Notes: generated by a model not told the origin, from the letters alone. A stretch of 64,000 bases of DNA from Aeromicrobium duanguangcaii (GCF_024508295.1 NZ_CP101990.1:1550001-1614000), one strand, 5' to 3'. Positions 13,312 through 21,950 are shown, counted from the first letter of the stretch. A program made the numbers and translations.

Positions 13312-14277
13312 TCAGATTCCGAGGTCCTCCTGGACCTTCTTCAGGGCCTCGGCCGAGGCGCGCAGGTGCCGCTCCTCCTGCGCCGACATGCGCACGTCGA
13401 GGACCTGGGCGACGCCGCGAGAGTTCACGACACTGGGCAAGGACAGCGCGACGCCGTCGATGCCGTGGTGGCCGCGGTGGACGATGCTCACCGGCAGGAC
13501 GGCGTTCTCGTCGTTGAGGATCGCCTCGACGATGCGGGCAGCCGAGATGCCGATCGCATAGTTGGTGGCCCCCTTGCCCTCGATGACCTTGTACGCCGCA
13601 TTGCGGACGGTGTCGGCGATCTCGTCGAGCTCGGCGTAGGTGAAGGGGCGATGCCCGGGGGTGGCGCTGGAGGGCTGCCAATCCAGGATGGGCACCGGGC
13701 CGATGCGTGCCTGGGACCAGAGGGCGAACTCGGTGTCGCCGTGCTCACCGACGATGTCGGCGTGGACGCTGTTCGGCGCGATGCCCGCGCGGGTGGCCAG
13801 CAGCTGACGCAGCCGCGAGGTGTCGAGCACCGTGCCTGACGCCATCACCCGCTCGTCGGGCAGTCCGGTGATCTTCTGCGCGGCGACGGTCAGGACGTCG
13901 CACGGGTTGGTCACCAGCATGTAGACGGCGTTCGGCGCCTGCTCCATGAGCACTGGCAGCAGACTCTCGAGGATCCGGACGTTCGTACCGGCCAACTCGA
14001 TGCGCGACTGGCCCGGGTCCTGCTTCGCACCCGCCGTGATCACCACCAGATGGGCGCCCGCGACCACGGACGGGTCGGCGCCCCCGATGATCTGACTGCT
14101 GCCGGTGTAGAGCGCGCCGTGCTGCAGATCGAGCACCTCCGCCTCGACCTTGGCCTGGTTCACGTCGTACAGCGCGATGGTGCGAGCCGAGCGACGGATC
14201 AGGCAGGCGTACGCGATCGCGGTGCCCACGCTGCCGGCTCCGATGACGGCGACCTTGGAGTTCTCGATGACGGCCAT
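13312..14277 (-). CDS. ldh: L-lactate dehydrogenase
   Basis: NAD-dependent interconversion of pyruvate and L-lactate. The 321-residue protein has the Rossmann motif GAGSVGTAIAY, the VVITAGAKQDPGQSR loop with the substrate-specificity Gln-Arg pair, NPCDVLT, the SGTVLDTSRLR arginine and the catalytic GEHGD histidine motif. The Gln (rather than Arg) in the AGAKQ loop favours lactate over malate dehydrogenase. Start ATG 14277 is chosen because the fold begins at once (MAVIENSKVAVIGAG) with GGAG just upstream; the longer open frame would run into the tRNA gene. It is divergent from tRNA-Pro. Confidence 0.95.
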   Translation of the reverse strand: MAVIENSKVAVIGAGSVGTAIAYACLIRRSARTIALYDVNQAKVEAEVLDLQHGALYTGSSQIIGGADPSVVAGAHLVVITAGAKQDPGQSRIELAGTNVRILESLLPVLMEQAPNAVYMLVTNPCDVLTVAAQKITGLPDERVMASGTVLDTSRLRQLLATRAGIAPNSVHADIVGEHGDTEFALWSQARIGPVPILDWQPSSATPGHRPFTYAELDEIADTVRNAAYKVIEGKGATNYAIGISAARIVEAILNDENAVLPVSIVHRGHHGIDGVALSLPSVVNSRGVAQVLDVRMSAQEERHLRASAEALKKVQEDLGI

Positions 14278-14306
14278 GTCTCCAGTGTCACCCCGGGGTG
14301 GCCCGA

Positions 14307-14336
14307 TGACGACTCCTGCAGGACCTGCGGTAGACT
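14307..14336 (+). promoter_or_regulatory. Candidate promoter of tRNA-Pro
   Basis: TGACGA at 14307-14312 and TAGACT at 14331-14336 are separated by 18 bases; transcription would begin about 8 bases ahead of the tRNA. Confidence 0.45.
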
Positions 14337-14350
14337 CTTGCAGGTTGTCA

Positions 14351-14424
14351 CGGGCTGTAGCGCAGCTTGGTAGCGCACCTGACTGGGGGTCAGGGGGTCG
14401 CAGGTTCAAATCCTGTCAGCCCGA
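14351..14424 (+). tRNA. tRNA-Pro(GGG)
   Basis: The segment folds as a full cloverleaf: 7-bp acceptor stem CGGGCTG/CAGCCCG, D arm GCGC/GCGC, anticodon stem CCTGA/TCAGG enclosing loop CTGGGGG with anticodon GGG, and T arm with loop TTCAAAT. The discriminator base is A and CCA is not encoded. A strong hairpin terminator follows 6 bases later. No integrase or duplicated 3' end suggests use as an attachment site. Confidence 0.96.
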
Positions 14425-14430
14425 CAACGG

Positions 14431-14454
14431 AAAGCCCCGGGAGACCGGGGCTTT
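14431..14454 (+). terminator. Hairpin terminator after tRNA-Pro
   Basis: Perfect 10-bp stem AAAGCCCCGG/CCGGGGCTTT with GAGA loop, directly after the tRNA. The following bases are not T-rich, as is usual in high-GC actinobacteria. Confidence 0.8.
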
Positions 14455-14514
14455 CGTCATTTCCGGGCACCGACCGTTCCTGACGCGAACGAGGACGAGG
14501 GGGGAGTGCCGCCG

Positions 14515-15438
14515 ATGACGAGACTCACGACCAGAACGTTCTCCAGGCTGCTGGGTCTCACGGCGGCTGCCTTGGTGCTCACGGGGTGTTCCGCGGCGTC
14601 CGAGCCGACCAGCGAACGCACAGCGACGCAGACGACGACCGAGTCGCCCGCCAGCGCCCAGGTTGCTGATCGGCTCGCAGCGCTGGAGGAGCAGCACGAC
14701 GTGACGATCGGCGTCAGCGCCGTCGACGCGCAGGGAAGGCTCTTGGAGTACCGGGCCGACGACCGGTTCGGCTACGCGTCGACGGTGAAGGTGTTCGCCG
14801 CCGCGACGCTGCTGGCCGAGAAGACGCCGCAGGAGCGTGCGAAGAGCGTGCGATGGACGCAGGCGGACATCGACGCTGCCGGCTACTCGCCCGTGACGTC
14901 TGCGCACTTGGAGCGGCGTCTGACCCTGGACGAACTGGCCGAGGGCGCCGTGCGCGACAGCGACAACACGGCGATGAACCTCGTGCTCCGGTCCGTGGGC
15001 GGCGCTGAGGCGGTCGAGAAGTTCCTGCGAACCCTGGGCGACGACCGCACGCAGCTCGACTCCTACGAGCCGGACCTGAACACAGTGACGCCGGGCAAGC
15101 CCGCCAACACGACCACCCCGGCCGCGTTCAGGGCTGCGCTCCGGGTCGTGCTGGAGAAGAACGCCCTCGAACCGCAGGAACGCCGCACGCTGCTCGACTG
15201 GATGAGCGGCAACAGCACCGGCGACGCGCTGATCCGTGCGGGGCTTCCCGCCGAGTGGAAGGTCGCGGACAAGTCCGGCGGGTCGGGCGGCATGCGCAAT
15301 GACATCGGCGTGGTCACCGGCCCCGGCGGTCAGACGGTCTACCTCGCGGTGTTCACGTCGACCAACGATCCCGAGGCCGAGTACGACGACGTGGTGGTCG
15401 CGGAGGCGGCGCGCGCGGTGCTGGCCGAGTACTCCTGA
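14515..15438 (+). CDS. Class A beta-lactamase-family lipoprotein
   Basis: Predicted exported serine hydrolase of the class A beta-lactamase family. Residues 1-25 form a lipoprotein signal with lipobox LTGC, so the protein is anchored to the outer face of the membrane. The catalytic set is complete: Ser89-x-x-Lys92 (STVK), Ser149-Asp150-Asn151, Glu185 in EPDLN, and Lys253-Ser-Gly. The distances 60, 36 and 68 match Ambler positions 70, 130, 166 and 234 exactly. The ATG is chosen because GGGGGAG lies about 8 bases upstream; GTG 14506 is an in-frame alternative adding three residues. Real antibiotic hydrolysis is likely but unproven. The 3' end overlaps the convergent amidotransferase by 100 bases. 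Confidence 0.9.
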   Translation: MTRLTTRTFSRLLGLTAAALVLTGCSAASEPTSERTATQTTTESPASAQVADRLAALEEQHDVTIGVSAVDAQGRLLEYRADDRFGYASTVKVFAAATLLAEKTPQERAKSVRWTQADIDAAGYSPVTSAHLERRLTLDELAEGAVRDSDNTAMNLVLRSVGGAEAVEKFLRTLGDDRTQLDSYEPDLNTVTPGKPANTTTPAAFRAALRVVLEKNALEPQERRTLLDWMSGNSTGDALIRAGLPAEWKVADKSGGSGGMRNDIGVVTGPGGQTVYLAVFTSTNDPEAEYDDVVVAEAARAVLAEYS

Positions 15439-16181
15439 CCGGGCCGCTGCGGCACGCCGGCCTGCTCGGCGAGACGCCGCAGCAGGGGAGCGAGCTGGCG
15501 CTCGGCCACCGCAGGATGCTCGGGGTGCCACTGGATCCCGGTGATCGGCGCGCTGTCGTGGACGACCGCCTCCACCACGCCGTCAACGCCGTACGCGGCG
15601 ACGCGGAGTCCGTCGCCGAGCCGGTCGACGGCCTGGTGGTGGCTGCACCGCACGTCCTCGCTCACGTCGACGGAAGACGCCAGCGTGTCGTCGGCGAGGG
15701 CGACCCGGTTGCGGACGAAGGGATCGTCGCCCTCGGCGCGGTGGGTGTGGCCGGTCTCGAGGTGAGGCACGAGCGCACCGCCCAGGGCGACGTTCAGGAC
15801 CTGCAAGCCCCGGCAGATGCCCAGCACCGGGGTGCCCGAGGTCAGGCAGCGGCGGACGGCCGCGATGTGGGCACGGTCCGCGGCGGGCTCGTGGACCCCC
15901 GACCCGGGGTACTCGGTGGCCCCTTCGTAGAAGGAGGGGTGGACGTCCTCCCCACCCATCAGCACGACCGCGTCGGCCCGGTCGACCGCCGCCAGCGTCT
16001 CATCGACCTCGACCTCTGCCGAGGCGACCGCCGTGACGCGCCATCCGAGACTGCCGGCGACAGCCGTTGTCGCGGCGTTGAGCGCATCCAGCTTCTCCTG
16101 GAAGTGCGGCGCGTGAGGGCGGTTCGTGCGCAGGTGCAGGAGCGCGAGGGTCAGCGGTGCGGCGGCGTGGGGGGAAGACAT
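15339..16181 (-). CDS. Class I glutamine amidotransferase (gamma-glutamyl-GABA hydrolase-like)
   Basis: PuuD-like class I amidotransferase/peptidase C26 family member, 280 residues. It has the nucleophile elbow GICRGLQ, the oxyanion MGGEDVHPSFY segment, SHHQAVDRL and the catalytic His-Glu pair in WHPEH. In the family such enzymes hydrolyse gamma-glutamyl-GABA or related gamma-glutamyl compounds; the substrate here is inferred. A C-terminal tail of about 35 Ser/Ala/Thr-rich residues is encoded opposite the end of the beta-lactamase gene, so the last part may be recently acquired by loss of an earlier stop. The ATG has TAGGCT 6 bases upstream. Confidence 0.87.
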   Translation of the reverse strand: MSSPHAAAPLTLALLHLRTNRPHAPHFQEKLDALNAATTAVAGSLGWRVTAVASAEVEVDETLAAVDRADAVVLMGGEDVHPSFYEGATEYPGSGVHEPAADRAHIAAVRRCLTSGTPVLGICRGLQVLNVALGGALVPHLETGHTHRAEGDDPFVRNRVALADDTLASSVDVSEDVRCSHHQAVDRLGDGLRVAAYGVDGVVEAVVHDSAPITGIQWHPEHPAVAERQLAPLLRRLAEQAGVPQRPGQEYSASTARAASATTTSSYSASGSLVDVNTAR

Positions 16182-16187
16182 GGCGCG

Positions 16188-16193
16188 AGCCTA
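16188..16193 (-). promoter_or_regulatory. Candidate -10 box of the class I amidotransferase (leaderless type)
   Basis: On the minus strand TAGGCT ends 6 bases before ATG 16181. Confidence 0.5.
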
Positions 16194-16269
16194 GACACGA
16201 CGTGTGACGTCCACGTTTCGGATCCGGGGCCGGCGGGTGGCTTGTGTCGAGCCGGTTGTCTGATCCCTC

Positions 16270-16275
16270 TAGACT
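16270..16275 (+). promoter_or_regulatory. Candidate -10 box of the CNNM/CBS operon
   Basis: TAGACT on the plus strand about 115 bases before the first CNNM gene; no convincing -35 box. It would give a leader of roughly 105 bases containing a small open frame. Confidence 0.4.
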
Positions 16276-16321
16276 CACCTTTCACCGTGACGCCCGTCGC
16301 GACCCTCGACCTAAGAGAGAC

Positions 16322-16390
16322 ATGGACATACACAGTACGAACCCCCTGCCTGCAACTGAGCGACACGCGGTCGGGGGGAGTGGGAACTGA
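16322..16390 (+). CDS. Possible 22-residue leader peptide
   Basis: A short frame encodes MDIHSTNPLPATERHAVGGSGN and ends in TGA, which shares its last base with the ATG of the first CNNM/CBS gene (TGATG). An AAGAGAG stretch lies just before its ATG. The arrangement would allow translational coupling, but the peptide has no recognisable function or obvious attenuation codon run. It could be a chance frame in the leader. Confidence 0.3.
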   Translation: MDIHSTNPLPATERHAVGGSGN

Positions 16391-17763
16391 TGTGGCTGCT
16401 GACTCTGCTGCTGGGTGTCCTGGTGGTGTTGCTGATCACCGCGGTGACCGGCTACTTCGTCGCCCAGGAATTCGCCTACATGGCGGTCGATCGGGCCCGG
16501 TTGGGCTCGCTGGCCGAGCGCGGTGACCGCCGCGCCGAGCGCGCGCTGTCGGTGACGCGCCGCACCTCGTTCATGCTGTCCGGCGCCCAGCTGGGCATCA
16601 CCGTGACCGGCCTGCTCGTGGGTTACGTCGCCGAGCCGTTGATCGGCGCGTCGCTGGGCACCGCCCTCGGCGGCGTCGACGTGCCGACCGGTGTCGGCAT
16701 CGCCATCGGCACCGTCCTGGCCCTGCTGTTCTCGACCTTCGTGCAGATGATCTTCGGCGAGCTGTTCCCGAAGAACCTGGCGATCGCGAAGCCCGAGCCC
16801 GTCGCCTTGTGGCTCGCTCGCTCGACGACCCTCTACCTCGCCGCGTTCGGCTGGCTGATCACGTTGTTCGACGCGGCCTCCAACGCGCTGCTGCGCGTCC
16901 TGAGGATCGCGCCCGTCCACGACGTCGAGCACGCCGCGACCCCGCGCGACCTCGAGCACATCGTCGAGCACTCCGGCCGCAGCGGCGACCTGCCGCACGA
17001 GCTGTCGACGCTACTGGACCGTGTGCTGGACTTCCCCGACTCCGACGTCGAGCACGCCATGATCCCGCGGTCGCGGGTCGACGTGCTGCGCGCCGACGAC
17101 ACGCTCGCGCAGGTGCGCGCCGTGATGGCGTCGGGCCACTCGCGGTACCCGGTCCTCAGCGAGGACGAGCAGATCCTGGGCATCGTCGAGCTGGCCGACG
17201 TCCTCGTCGCGGACGATCCCCGGCGCACGGCGGCCACGCTGGCGCGTCCCGCGCTGATCCTGCCCGCGACGATGAACCTTCCGATGGCTCTGCGAGAACT
17301 ACGAGGGTCCAAGCGCCAGCTGGCCTGCGTCGTCGACGAGTACGGCAGCTTCGACGGTGTCCTGACGATCGAGGACATGGCCGAGGAGCTCGTTGGGGAG
17401 ATCACCGACGAGCACGACCCGGCAGATCCGTCCGTCGAGTCGATCGACGACGACGGCACCTGGGTGATGGGCGGCGACGTCCACATCGACGAGGTCGAGC
17501 GCGCCGTGGATCGCGAGTTGCCCCACGGCGACTACGAGACCATCGCAGGACTCGTCATCGCCGAGCACGGCACCCTGCCCGACGTCGGCTCCACGGTCGA
17601 GGTCGACCTGCCCGTGGACCCGGCCACCCTGGCCGAGATCGACGCACCGCCGAGGACGCGGATGCGCGTGGAGGTGCTCGAGATCGACCGGCACGTCCCC
17701 GCGCTCGTGCGCATCACGTGCCCGATCGACATCACGGACGAGAACGAGGAGAGCGACCGATGA
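16390..17763 (+). CDS. CNNM/CBS-domain membrane protein (HlyC/CorC family), first paralogue
   Basis: Member of the CNNM/CorC family, implicated in Mg2+ or Co2+ export and homeostasis. The 457-residue protein has a DUF21 membrane domain with about four helices (residues 1-150, with FVAQEFAYMAVDR and FGELFPKNLAIAKP motifs), two CBS domains (about 205-335: IPRSRVDVL, HSRYPVLSEDEQILGIVEL, VDEYGSFDGVLTIEDM), and a C-terminal CorC_HlyC domain (about 350-440) with GDYETIAGL. GGGGGAG lies 9 bases before the ATG. The second paralogue overlaps by ATGA. Confidence 0.93.
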   Translation: MWLLTLLLGVLVVLLITAVTGYFVAQEFAYMAVDRARLGSLAERGDRRAERALSVTRRTSFMLSGAQLGITVTGLLVGYVAEPLIGASLGTALGGVDVPTGVGIAIGTVLALLFSTFVQMIFGELFPKNLAIAKPEPVALWLARSTTLYLAAFGWLITLFDAASNALLRVLRIAPVHDVEHAATPRDLEHIVEHSGRSGDLPHELSTLLDRVLDFPDSDVEHAMIPRSRVDVLRADDTLAQVRAVMASGHSRYPVLSEDEQILGIVELADVLVADDPRRTAATLARPALILPATMNLPMALRELRGSKRQLACVVDEYGSFDGVLTIEDMAEELVGEITDEHDPADPSVESIDDDGTWVMGGDVHIDEVERAVDRELPHGDYETIAGLVIAEHGTLPDVGSTVEVDLPVDPATLAEIDAPPRTRMRVEVLEIDRHVPALVRITCPIDITDENEESDR

Positions 17764-18791
17764 GCAACCCCTGGGTGATCGGTCCGGCGACCGTCGCGCT
17801 CATCGCGTTGAGCGCCTTCTTCGTCGCGGTGGAATTCGCGCTGCTGGCCGCCAAGCGGCACCGGCTCGAGGACGCCGCCGCCACCAGTCGCTCCGCGCGC
17901 GCCGCGCTGCGCAGCTCGGGCGAGCTCACACTGCTGCTCGCGGGATCGCAGCTGGGCATCACGGCCTGCACCCTGGCGCTCGGCGCCATCACCAAGCCGG
18001 CCGTCCACCACTGGCTGACACCGTGGTTCGAGACCTGGGGCATGGCGCTGTGGGTCGCGGACGTCGCCGGCTTCGCGCTGGCGCTGGCGATCGTGACGTT
18101 CCTGCACCTCGTGGTGGGGGAGATGGCGCCGAAGTCCTGGGCCATCGCGCACCCGGAGCTCTCGGCCACCGTGCTGGCGATCCCGATGCGCGGGTTCATG
18201 TGGCTGACGCGTCCGCTGCTGATCGGGCTCAACGAGATGGCGAACTGGTGCCTGCGGAAGGTCGGCGTCGAACCGGCTGACGAGCTGTCGGCAGGGCAGA
18301 ACTCCGATGATCTCCGGCACCTGGTGGCCCACTCGGCCACCGCCGGCACCCTGGACCCGACCTACTCCAGTCAACTGGCGATCGTCCTCGAACTGGAGTC
18401 GCTGACCGTGGCGGACCTGGTCGAGCCGGGGACGCGGCCCACTGCTGTGGCGACCGACGCCTCGGTGGCGGAGGTGCGGCAGGCGGCCCTGCACTCGGGG
18501 CACCTGCGGATCCTCCTGGCCGATGATGAAGGAGCCCGGGGGTTCGTGCACGTGCGCGACACCCTGCTGCACGCCGACGACAGCAACGCCGATGCGCTGC
18601 TGCGGCCGGTGCTGGCCCTCGAGCCGTCGACGCCGGTCTACCAGGCGTTGACGTCGATGCGCGAGACCCGGAACCACCTCGCCGTGGTGACCGCAGCGGG
18701 CGAGGCGACCTACGGCGTGATCACGATGACCGACGTCCTGGACCGGCTGTTCCCGTCCGCGCCGGTCGGCGCGGACGGGACAGCGAACTAG
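17760..18791 (+). CDS. CNNM/CBS-domain membrane protein, second paralogue
   Basis: Shorter CNNM-family protein of 343 residues: DUF21 membrane domain (residues 1-150, with AVEFALLAAKRHR and GEMAPKSWAIAHPE), then two CBS repeats (about 210-335). It lacks the CorC_HlyC C-terminal domain of its neighbour. The ATG overlaps the previous stop (ATGA), so the two paralogues are made together and may form a heteromer; paired CNNM genes of unequal length are common in actinobacteria. The stop overlaps the convergent gadC stop through a shared CTAG. Confidence 0.92.
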   Translation: MSNPWVIGPATVALIALSAFFVAVEFALLAAKRHRLEDAAATSRSARAALRSSGELTLLLAGSQLGITACTLALGAITKPAVHHWLTPWFETWGMALWVADVAGFALALAIVTFLHLVVGEMAPKSWAIAHPELSATVLAIPMRGFMWLTRPLLIGLNEMANWCLRKVGVEPADELSAGQNSDDLRHLVAHSATAGTLDPTYSSQLAIVLELESLTVADLVEPGTRPTAVATDASVAEVRQAALHSGHLRILLADDEGARGFVHVRDTLLHADDSNADALLRPVLALEPSTPVYQALTSMRETRNHLAVVTAAGEATYGVITMTDVLDRLFPSAPVGADGTAN

Positions 18792-20440
18792 GTGCCGGTG
18801 CCGCCGGGCGTCGCCGTTCCGGCGGGCGTCGTCTGCGCTCCGGCGGCGGGTGGCGGGTTGACCAGCACGGTGTCGGCCGTCGTCCGCTCGGCGTCGGTGC
18901 GCTGGTCCCACCCGGGCCGGCGCAGCGCGTAGAAGATGAGCGGGGGAACGCCGAGTCCGATCACGACCAGCAGCACCACGAGCGGGTACCCCGCTTCGGA
19001 CAGTCCGCTGAAGCCCGAGGGCCGGACGAACGCCAGGATGAACGCCGCGGCACAGGCCACGAAGCCCAACCCGCCGACGAACGTCATCGCCGGAGTCCGA
19101 TACGTCCGCACCACGTCGGGCTGGGACTTCCTCAGCTTCAGCGCCGCCGCGAACATCAGCATGTACATGATCAGGTACAACGCGGCCGCCATGTCCACCA
19201 GTGCGATGAAGGCCGTGTTGCCGTTCGGCAGCAGCACGAACAGCAGCGCCAGCAGCGACACGATGAGGCCCTGCACGCCGAGGATGCCGACCTGGACGCC
19301 CGCCTTGTTCCGGCGCTGCAGCAGCGGCGGCAGCAGACCCCTCCGGGCCGCGGCCAGCAGACCACGCGAGGGGCCGGCGATCCACGTCACGACGGACGCG
19401 AACGCGCCCAGCGCGATGAGCGCAGAGATCACCGGGGTGCCCCAGGACATGCCCCAGTGGTCGAAGAACTCCTGGAATGCGAGGTTGATGCCGGTCGTCA
19501 GCCCGAGTTCCTTCTTGGGCACGGCCAGGCTGATCGCGATCGTCGGCAGGATGAACACCAGCAGGATCAGCCCCGTGGCCAGCGCGATGGACTTCGGGAA
19601 CCCGCGGCCGGGATCCTTCAGGTCGTTCGCGTGCACCGCGTTGACCTCCATGCCGGCGTACGCGAGCACGTTGGAGACGATCAGCACGATCGACGCCAAG
19701 CCGGTCCACGGCGGGATGACCGCCTCGGGCTCCAGGGACGTCTGCGACTTCTCTCCGGTGGTGAGCCACACGATGCCGAAGATGATCAGCAGCGCCGCCG
19801 GCAGCAGGGTGCCGAAGATGCCGCTCCAGGAGCCCACCTTGGCGAACAGGTTGCCGCCGGCCAAGGTGATCAGCGTGGATCCCCAGTACAGGACGAGGAT
19901 GACCGCCGCGGTGTAGAGGCCCTTGTTCGCGAGTCCCTCGTCACCGATCACGAACGACAGGCTGGCCGCGATGAACGCGATCTGGGTCGGGTACCAGACG
20001 ACGTTCTGGATCCACTGGAGCCAGATCGCCACGAACCCGAGCCGGTCGCCGAACGCCTCGCGCACCCAAGTGAAGACGCCACCCTTCCAGCCGGTCGCCA
20101 ACTCGGCCGCGACGAGCGCCGTCGGCACGAGGAACACGATCGCGGGCACGATGAACAAGAAGATCGACCCGAGCCCGTAGAGGGCCATGGCCGGGAGCGA
20201 CCGCAGCGAGGCCACGACCACCACCGTGAGCATGGCCAACTGGGTGACCGACATCGCGACCTTCGCGCTGGCCGCCGGTGCCCCGATCGCCGGCCCTGAG
20301 TGCTCCGGAGGATTACGCCGTCCCGGCTCCCCGTAGGGATGCGGCTTGATGTGCTCGGCCGACGGCGCGTGTGTCCCGTCCGCCCGGAGGAACTTGCCTG
20401 TGCCACCGCTGGTGTTTGCTGCCCTGTGCCCTGTCGTCAT
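18788..20440 (-). CDS. gadC: Glutamate/GABA antiporter GadC (APC superfamily)
   Basis: Amino acid/polyamine/organocation antiporter of about 12 transmembrane helices, 550 residues. It resembles GadC, which exchanges external glutamate for internal GABA: VREAFGDRLGFVAIWLQWIQNVVWYPT, YAGMEVNAVHANDLKDPGRGFP and GPSRGLLAAARRGLLPP are typical. It follows gadB on the same strand, confirming the assignment. The ATG at 20440 is preferred (GGGGCGAG just upstream); a GTG at 20497 would add 19 residues. The N-terminal 55-residue hydrophilic extension and Pro/Thr-rich tail are longer than in E. coli GadC; in E. coli the C-terminal plug makes transport acid-gated. Confidence 0.9.
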   Translation of the reverse strand: MTTGHRAANTSGGTGKFLRADGTHAPSAEHIKPHPYGEPGRRNPPEHSGPAIGAPAASAKVAMSVTQLAMLTVVVVASLRSLPAMALYGLGSIFLFIVPAIVFLVPTALVAAELATGWKGGVFTWVREAFGDRLGFVAIWLQWIQNVVWYPTQIAFIAASLSFVIGDEGLANKGLYTAAVILVLYWGSTLITLAGGNLFAKVGSWSGIFGTLLPAALLIIFGIVWLTTGEKSQTSLEPEAVIPPWTGLASIVLIVSNVLAYAGMEVNAVHANDLKDPGRGFPKSIALATGLILLVFILPTIAISLAVPKKELGLTTGINLAFQEFFDHWGMSWGTPVISALIALGAFASVVTWIAGPSRGLLAAARRGLLPPLLQRRNKAGVQVGILGVQGLIVSLLALLFVLLPNGNTAFIALVDMAAALYLIMYMLMFAAALKLRKSQPDVVRTYRTPAMTFVGGLGFVACAAAFILAFVRPSGFSGLSEAGYPLVVLLVVIGLGVPPLIFYALRRPGWDQRTDAERTTADTVLVNPPPAAGAQTTPAGTATPGGTGT

Positions 20441-20497
20441 GATCTCGCCCCATTCTGTCGACGGTCGTGCGAACTTTCGATGCTCGTGCGAACACAC

Positions 20498-21904
20498 TCA
20501 GTGGTGGAAGCCGGACTTCTGCCCCTCGGTGGGCATCGGGCCGGTGAGCGCATCGAGATACGCGACCTCATCGCGCAGATCCGCGAGGAAAGACGACGCG
20601 AGATCATGACTGAACCCGTTGCGCACCACGATGCGCTGCACGGTGAGGTCGGGCAGATCCGCCGGCATCGGGTAGGCCGGGACGAGCCAGCCCTTGGTAC
20701 GCAGCCGGTCCGACAGGTGATAGAGATTCCAGTTCTCGGTGTGGCCCTCACGCAGGCTCCAGGCGAACACCGGGATGTCGGAACCGTCGTTCCAGAGCTC
20801 GAACGCCGGCATCTTCGCGATCTCGCCCGAGAGGTAGAGCGCGACGTTGCGGGAGTTCTCCTGGACCGCCGTGTAGCCGGTCCGGCCCAGGCGCAGGAAC
20901 ATGTAGTACTGCAGCAGCACCTGGGAGCCCGGCCGCGAGAAGTTCAACGCGAACGTCGGCATGTCGCCACCGAGGTAGGACACCCGGAAGATGAGGTCCT
21001 CGGGCAACGACTCCAGATCGCGCCACACGACCCAACCGAGACCGGGATACACGAGTCCGTACTTGTGACCCGAGGTGTTGATCGACGCCACGCGCTCGAC
21101 CCGGAAGTCCCAGGCGAGGTCGGGCTGGATGAACGGTGCGATCATGGCGCCGGAGGCTCCGTCGACGTGGATCTTGACGTCGAGCCCGGTCGACTCCTGG
21201 ATCCGGTCGAGTGCCTCGGCGATCTGGGTGACCGGCTCGTACATGCCGGTGTAGGTGACGCCCATGATCGCCACGACGCCGATGGTGTTCTCGTCGACGT
21301 AGGACTCGAGGTCGTATCCGTCGAGGACCTTGTGCTCGAGCGAGATCGGCACGTAGCGGGCCTCGACCTCGAAGTAGTTGCAGAACTTCTCCCAGCAGAC
21401 CTGCACTGCCGTGGAGAGCACGAGGTTCGGCCGGTCGGTCGACTTCCCCTCAGCGCGGCGGGCGGCCTGCCACCGGCGCTTGAGCGCCAGTCCGCCGAGC
21501 ATCGCGGCCTCCGAGGAGCCGATCGTCGAGGTGCCGATCGTGTGCTCGTGGTCCGGTGCGTGCCACAGATCGGCGAGCATCGTCCAACAGCGCGTCTCCA
21601 CGGCCGCGGTCTGCGGATACTCGTCCTTGTCGATCATGTTCTTGTCCGCCGCCTCGCTCATCAGGCGGGACGCGTGATCGTCCATCCAGGTGCCGACGAA
21701 GGTCGCGAGGTTCAGACGGGCGTTGCCGTCGAGCATCGCCTCGTCGTGGACGATCTGGTAGGCGGTCTCCGGAAGAGACTCGCCCGGCGGGAAGTCGAAC
21801 TTCGGCAGTTCCGTGGCCTCTCCGGGCCGTGCGAAGATCGGATTGAGCTCGACCACTCCCGGCTCCTCGGCGCGGTGTGCTGCTCGGGTGGAATTCGTGA
21901 CCAT
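20498..21904 (-). CDS. gadB: Glutamate decarboxylase
   Basis: PLP enzyme converting glutamate and a proton to GABA and CO2 in the cytosol. Its 468 residues match E. coli GadB (466) closely. The PLP lysine is Lys281 in SGHKYGLVYPGLGW, with HVDGASGAMIAPF as the cofactor-binding aspartate region and GTSTIGSSEAAMLGG binding the phosphate. gadC follows downstream on the same strand, giving the gadBC acid-resistance pair. The start is ATG with GGGGG four bases upstream. A promoter candidate lies about 50 bases upstream. Confidence 0.96.
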   Translation of the reverse strand: MVTNSTRAAHRAEEPGVVELNPIFARPGEATELPKFDFPPGESLPETAYQIVHDEAMLDGNARLNLATFVGTWMDDHASRLMSEAADKNMIDKDEYPQTAAVETRCWTMLADLWHAPDHEHTIGTSTIGSSEAAMLGGLALKRRWQAARRAEGKSTDRPNLVLSTAVQVCWEKFCNYFEVEARYVPISLEHKVLDGYDLESYVDENTIGVVAIMGVTYTGMYEPVTQIAEALDRIQESTGLDVKIHVDGASGAMIAPFIQPDLAWDFRVERVASINTSGHKYGLVYPGLGWVVWRDLESLPEDLIFRVSYLGGDMPTFALNFSRPGSQVLLQYYMFLRLGRTGYTAVQENSRNVALYLSGEIAKMPAFELWNDGSDIPVFAWSLREGHTENWNLYHLSDRLRTKGWLVPAYPMPADLPDLTVQRIVVRNGFSHDLASSFLADLRDEVAYLDALTGPMPTEGQKSGFHH

Positions 21905-21950
21905 TACGCCCCCATGGCAATCGGTAACTCCGGTTGGGGGGACCTATTTC

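Noticed and set aside
14351..14424. tRNA-Pro as an integration site
   Set aside because: No integrase, no duplicated tRNA end and ordinary genes on both sides.
16182..16389. Mg2+ M-box or other metal riboswitch before the CNNM genes
   Set aside because: The position would fit, but no conserved M-box core sequence or stem pattern could be seen.
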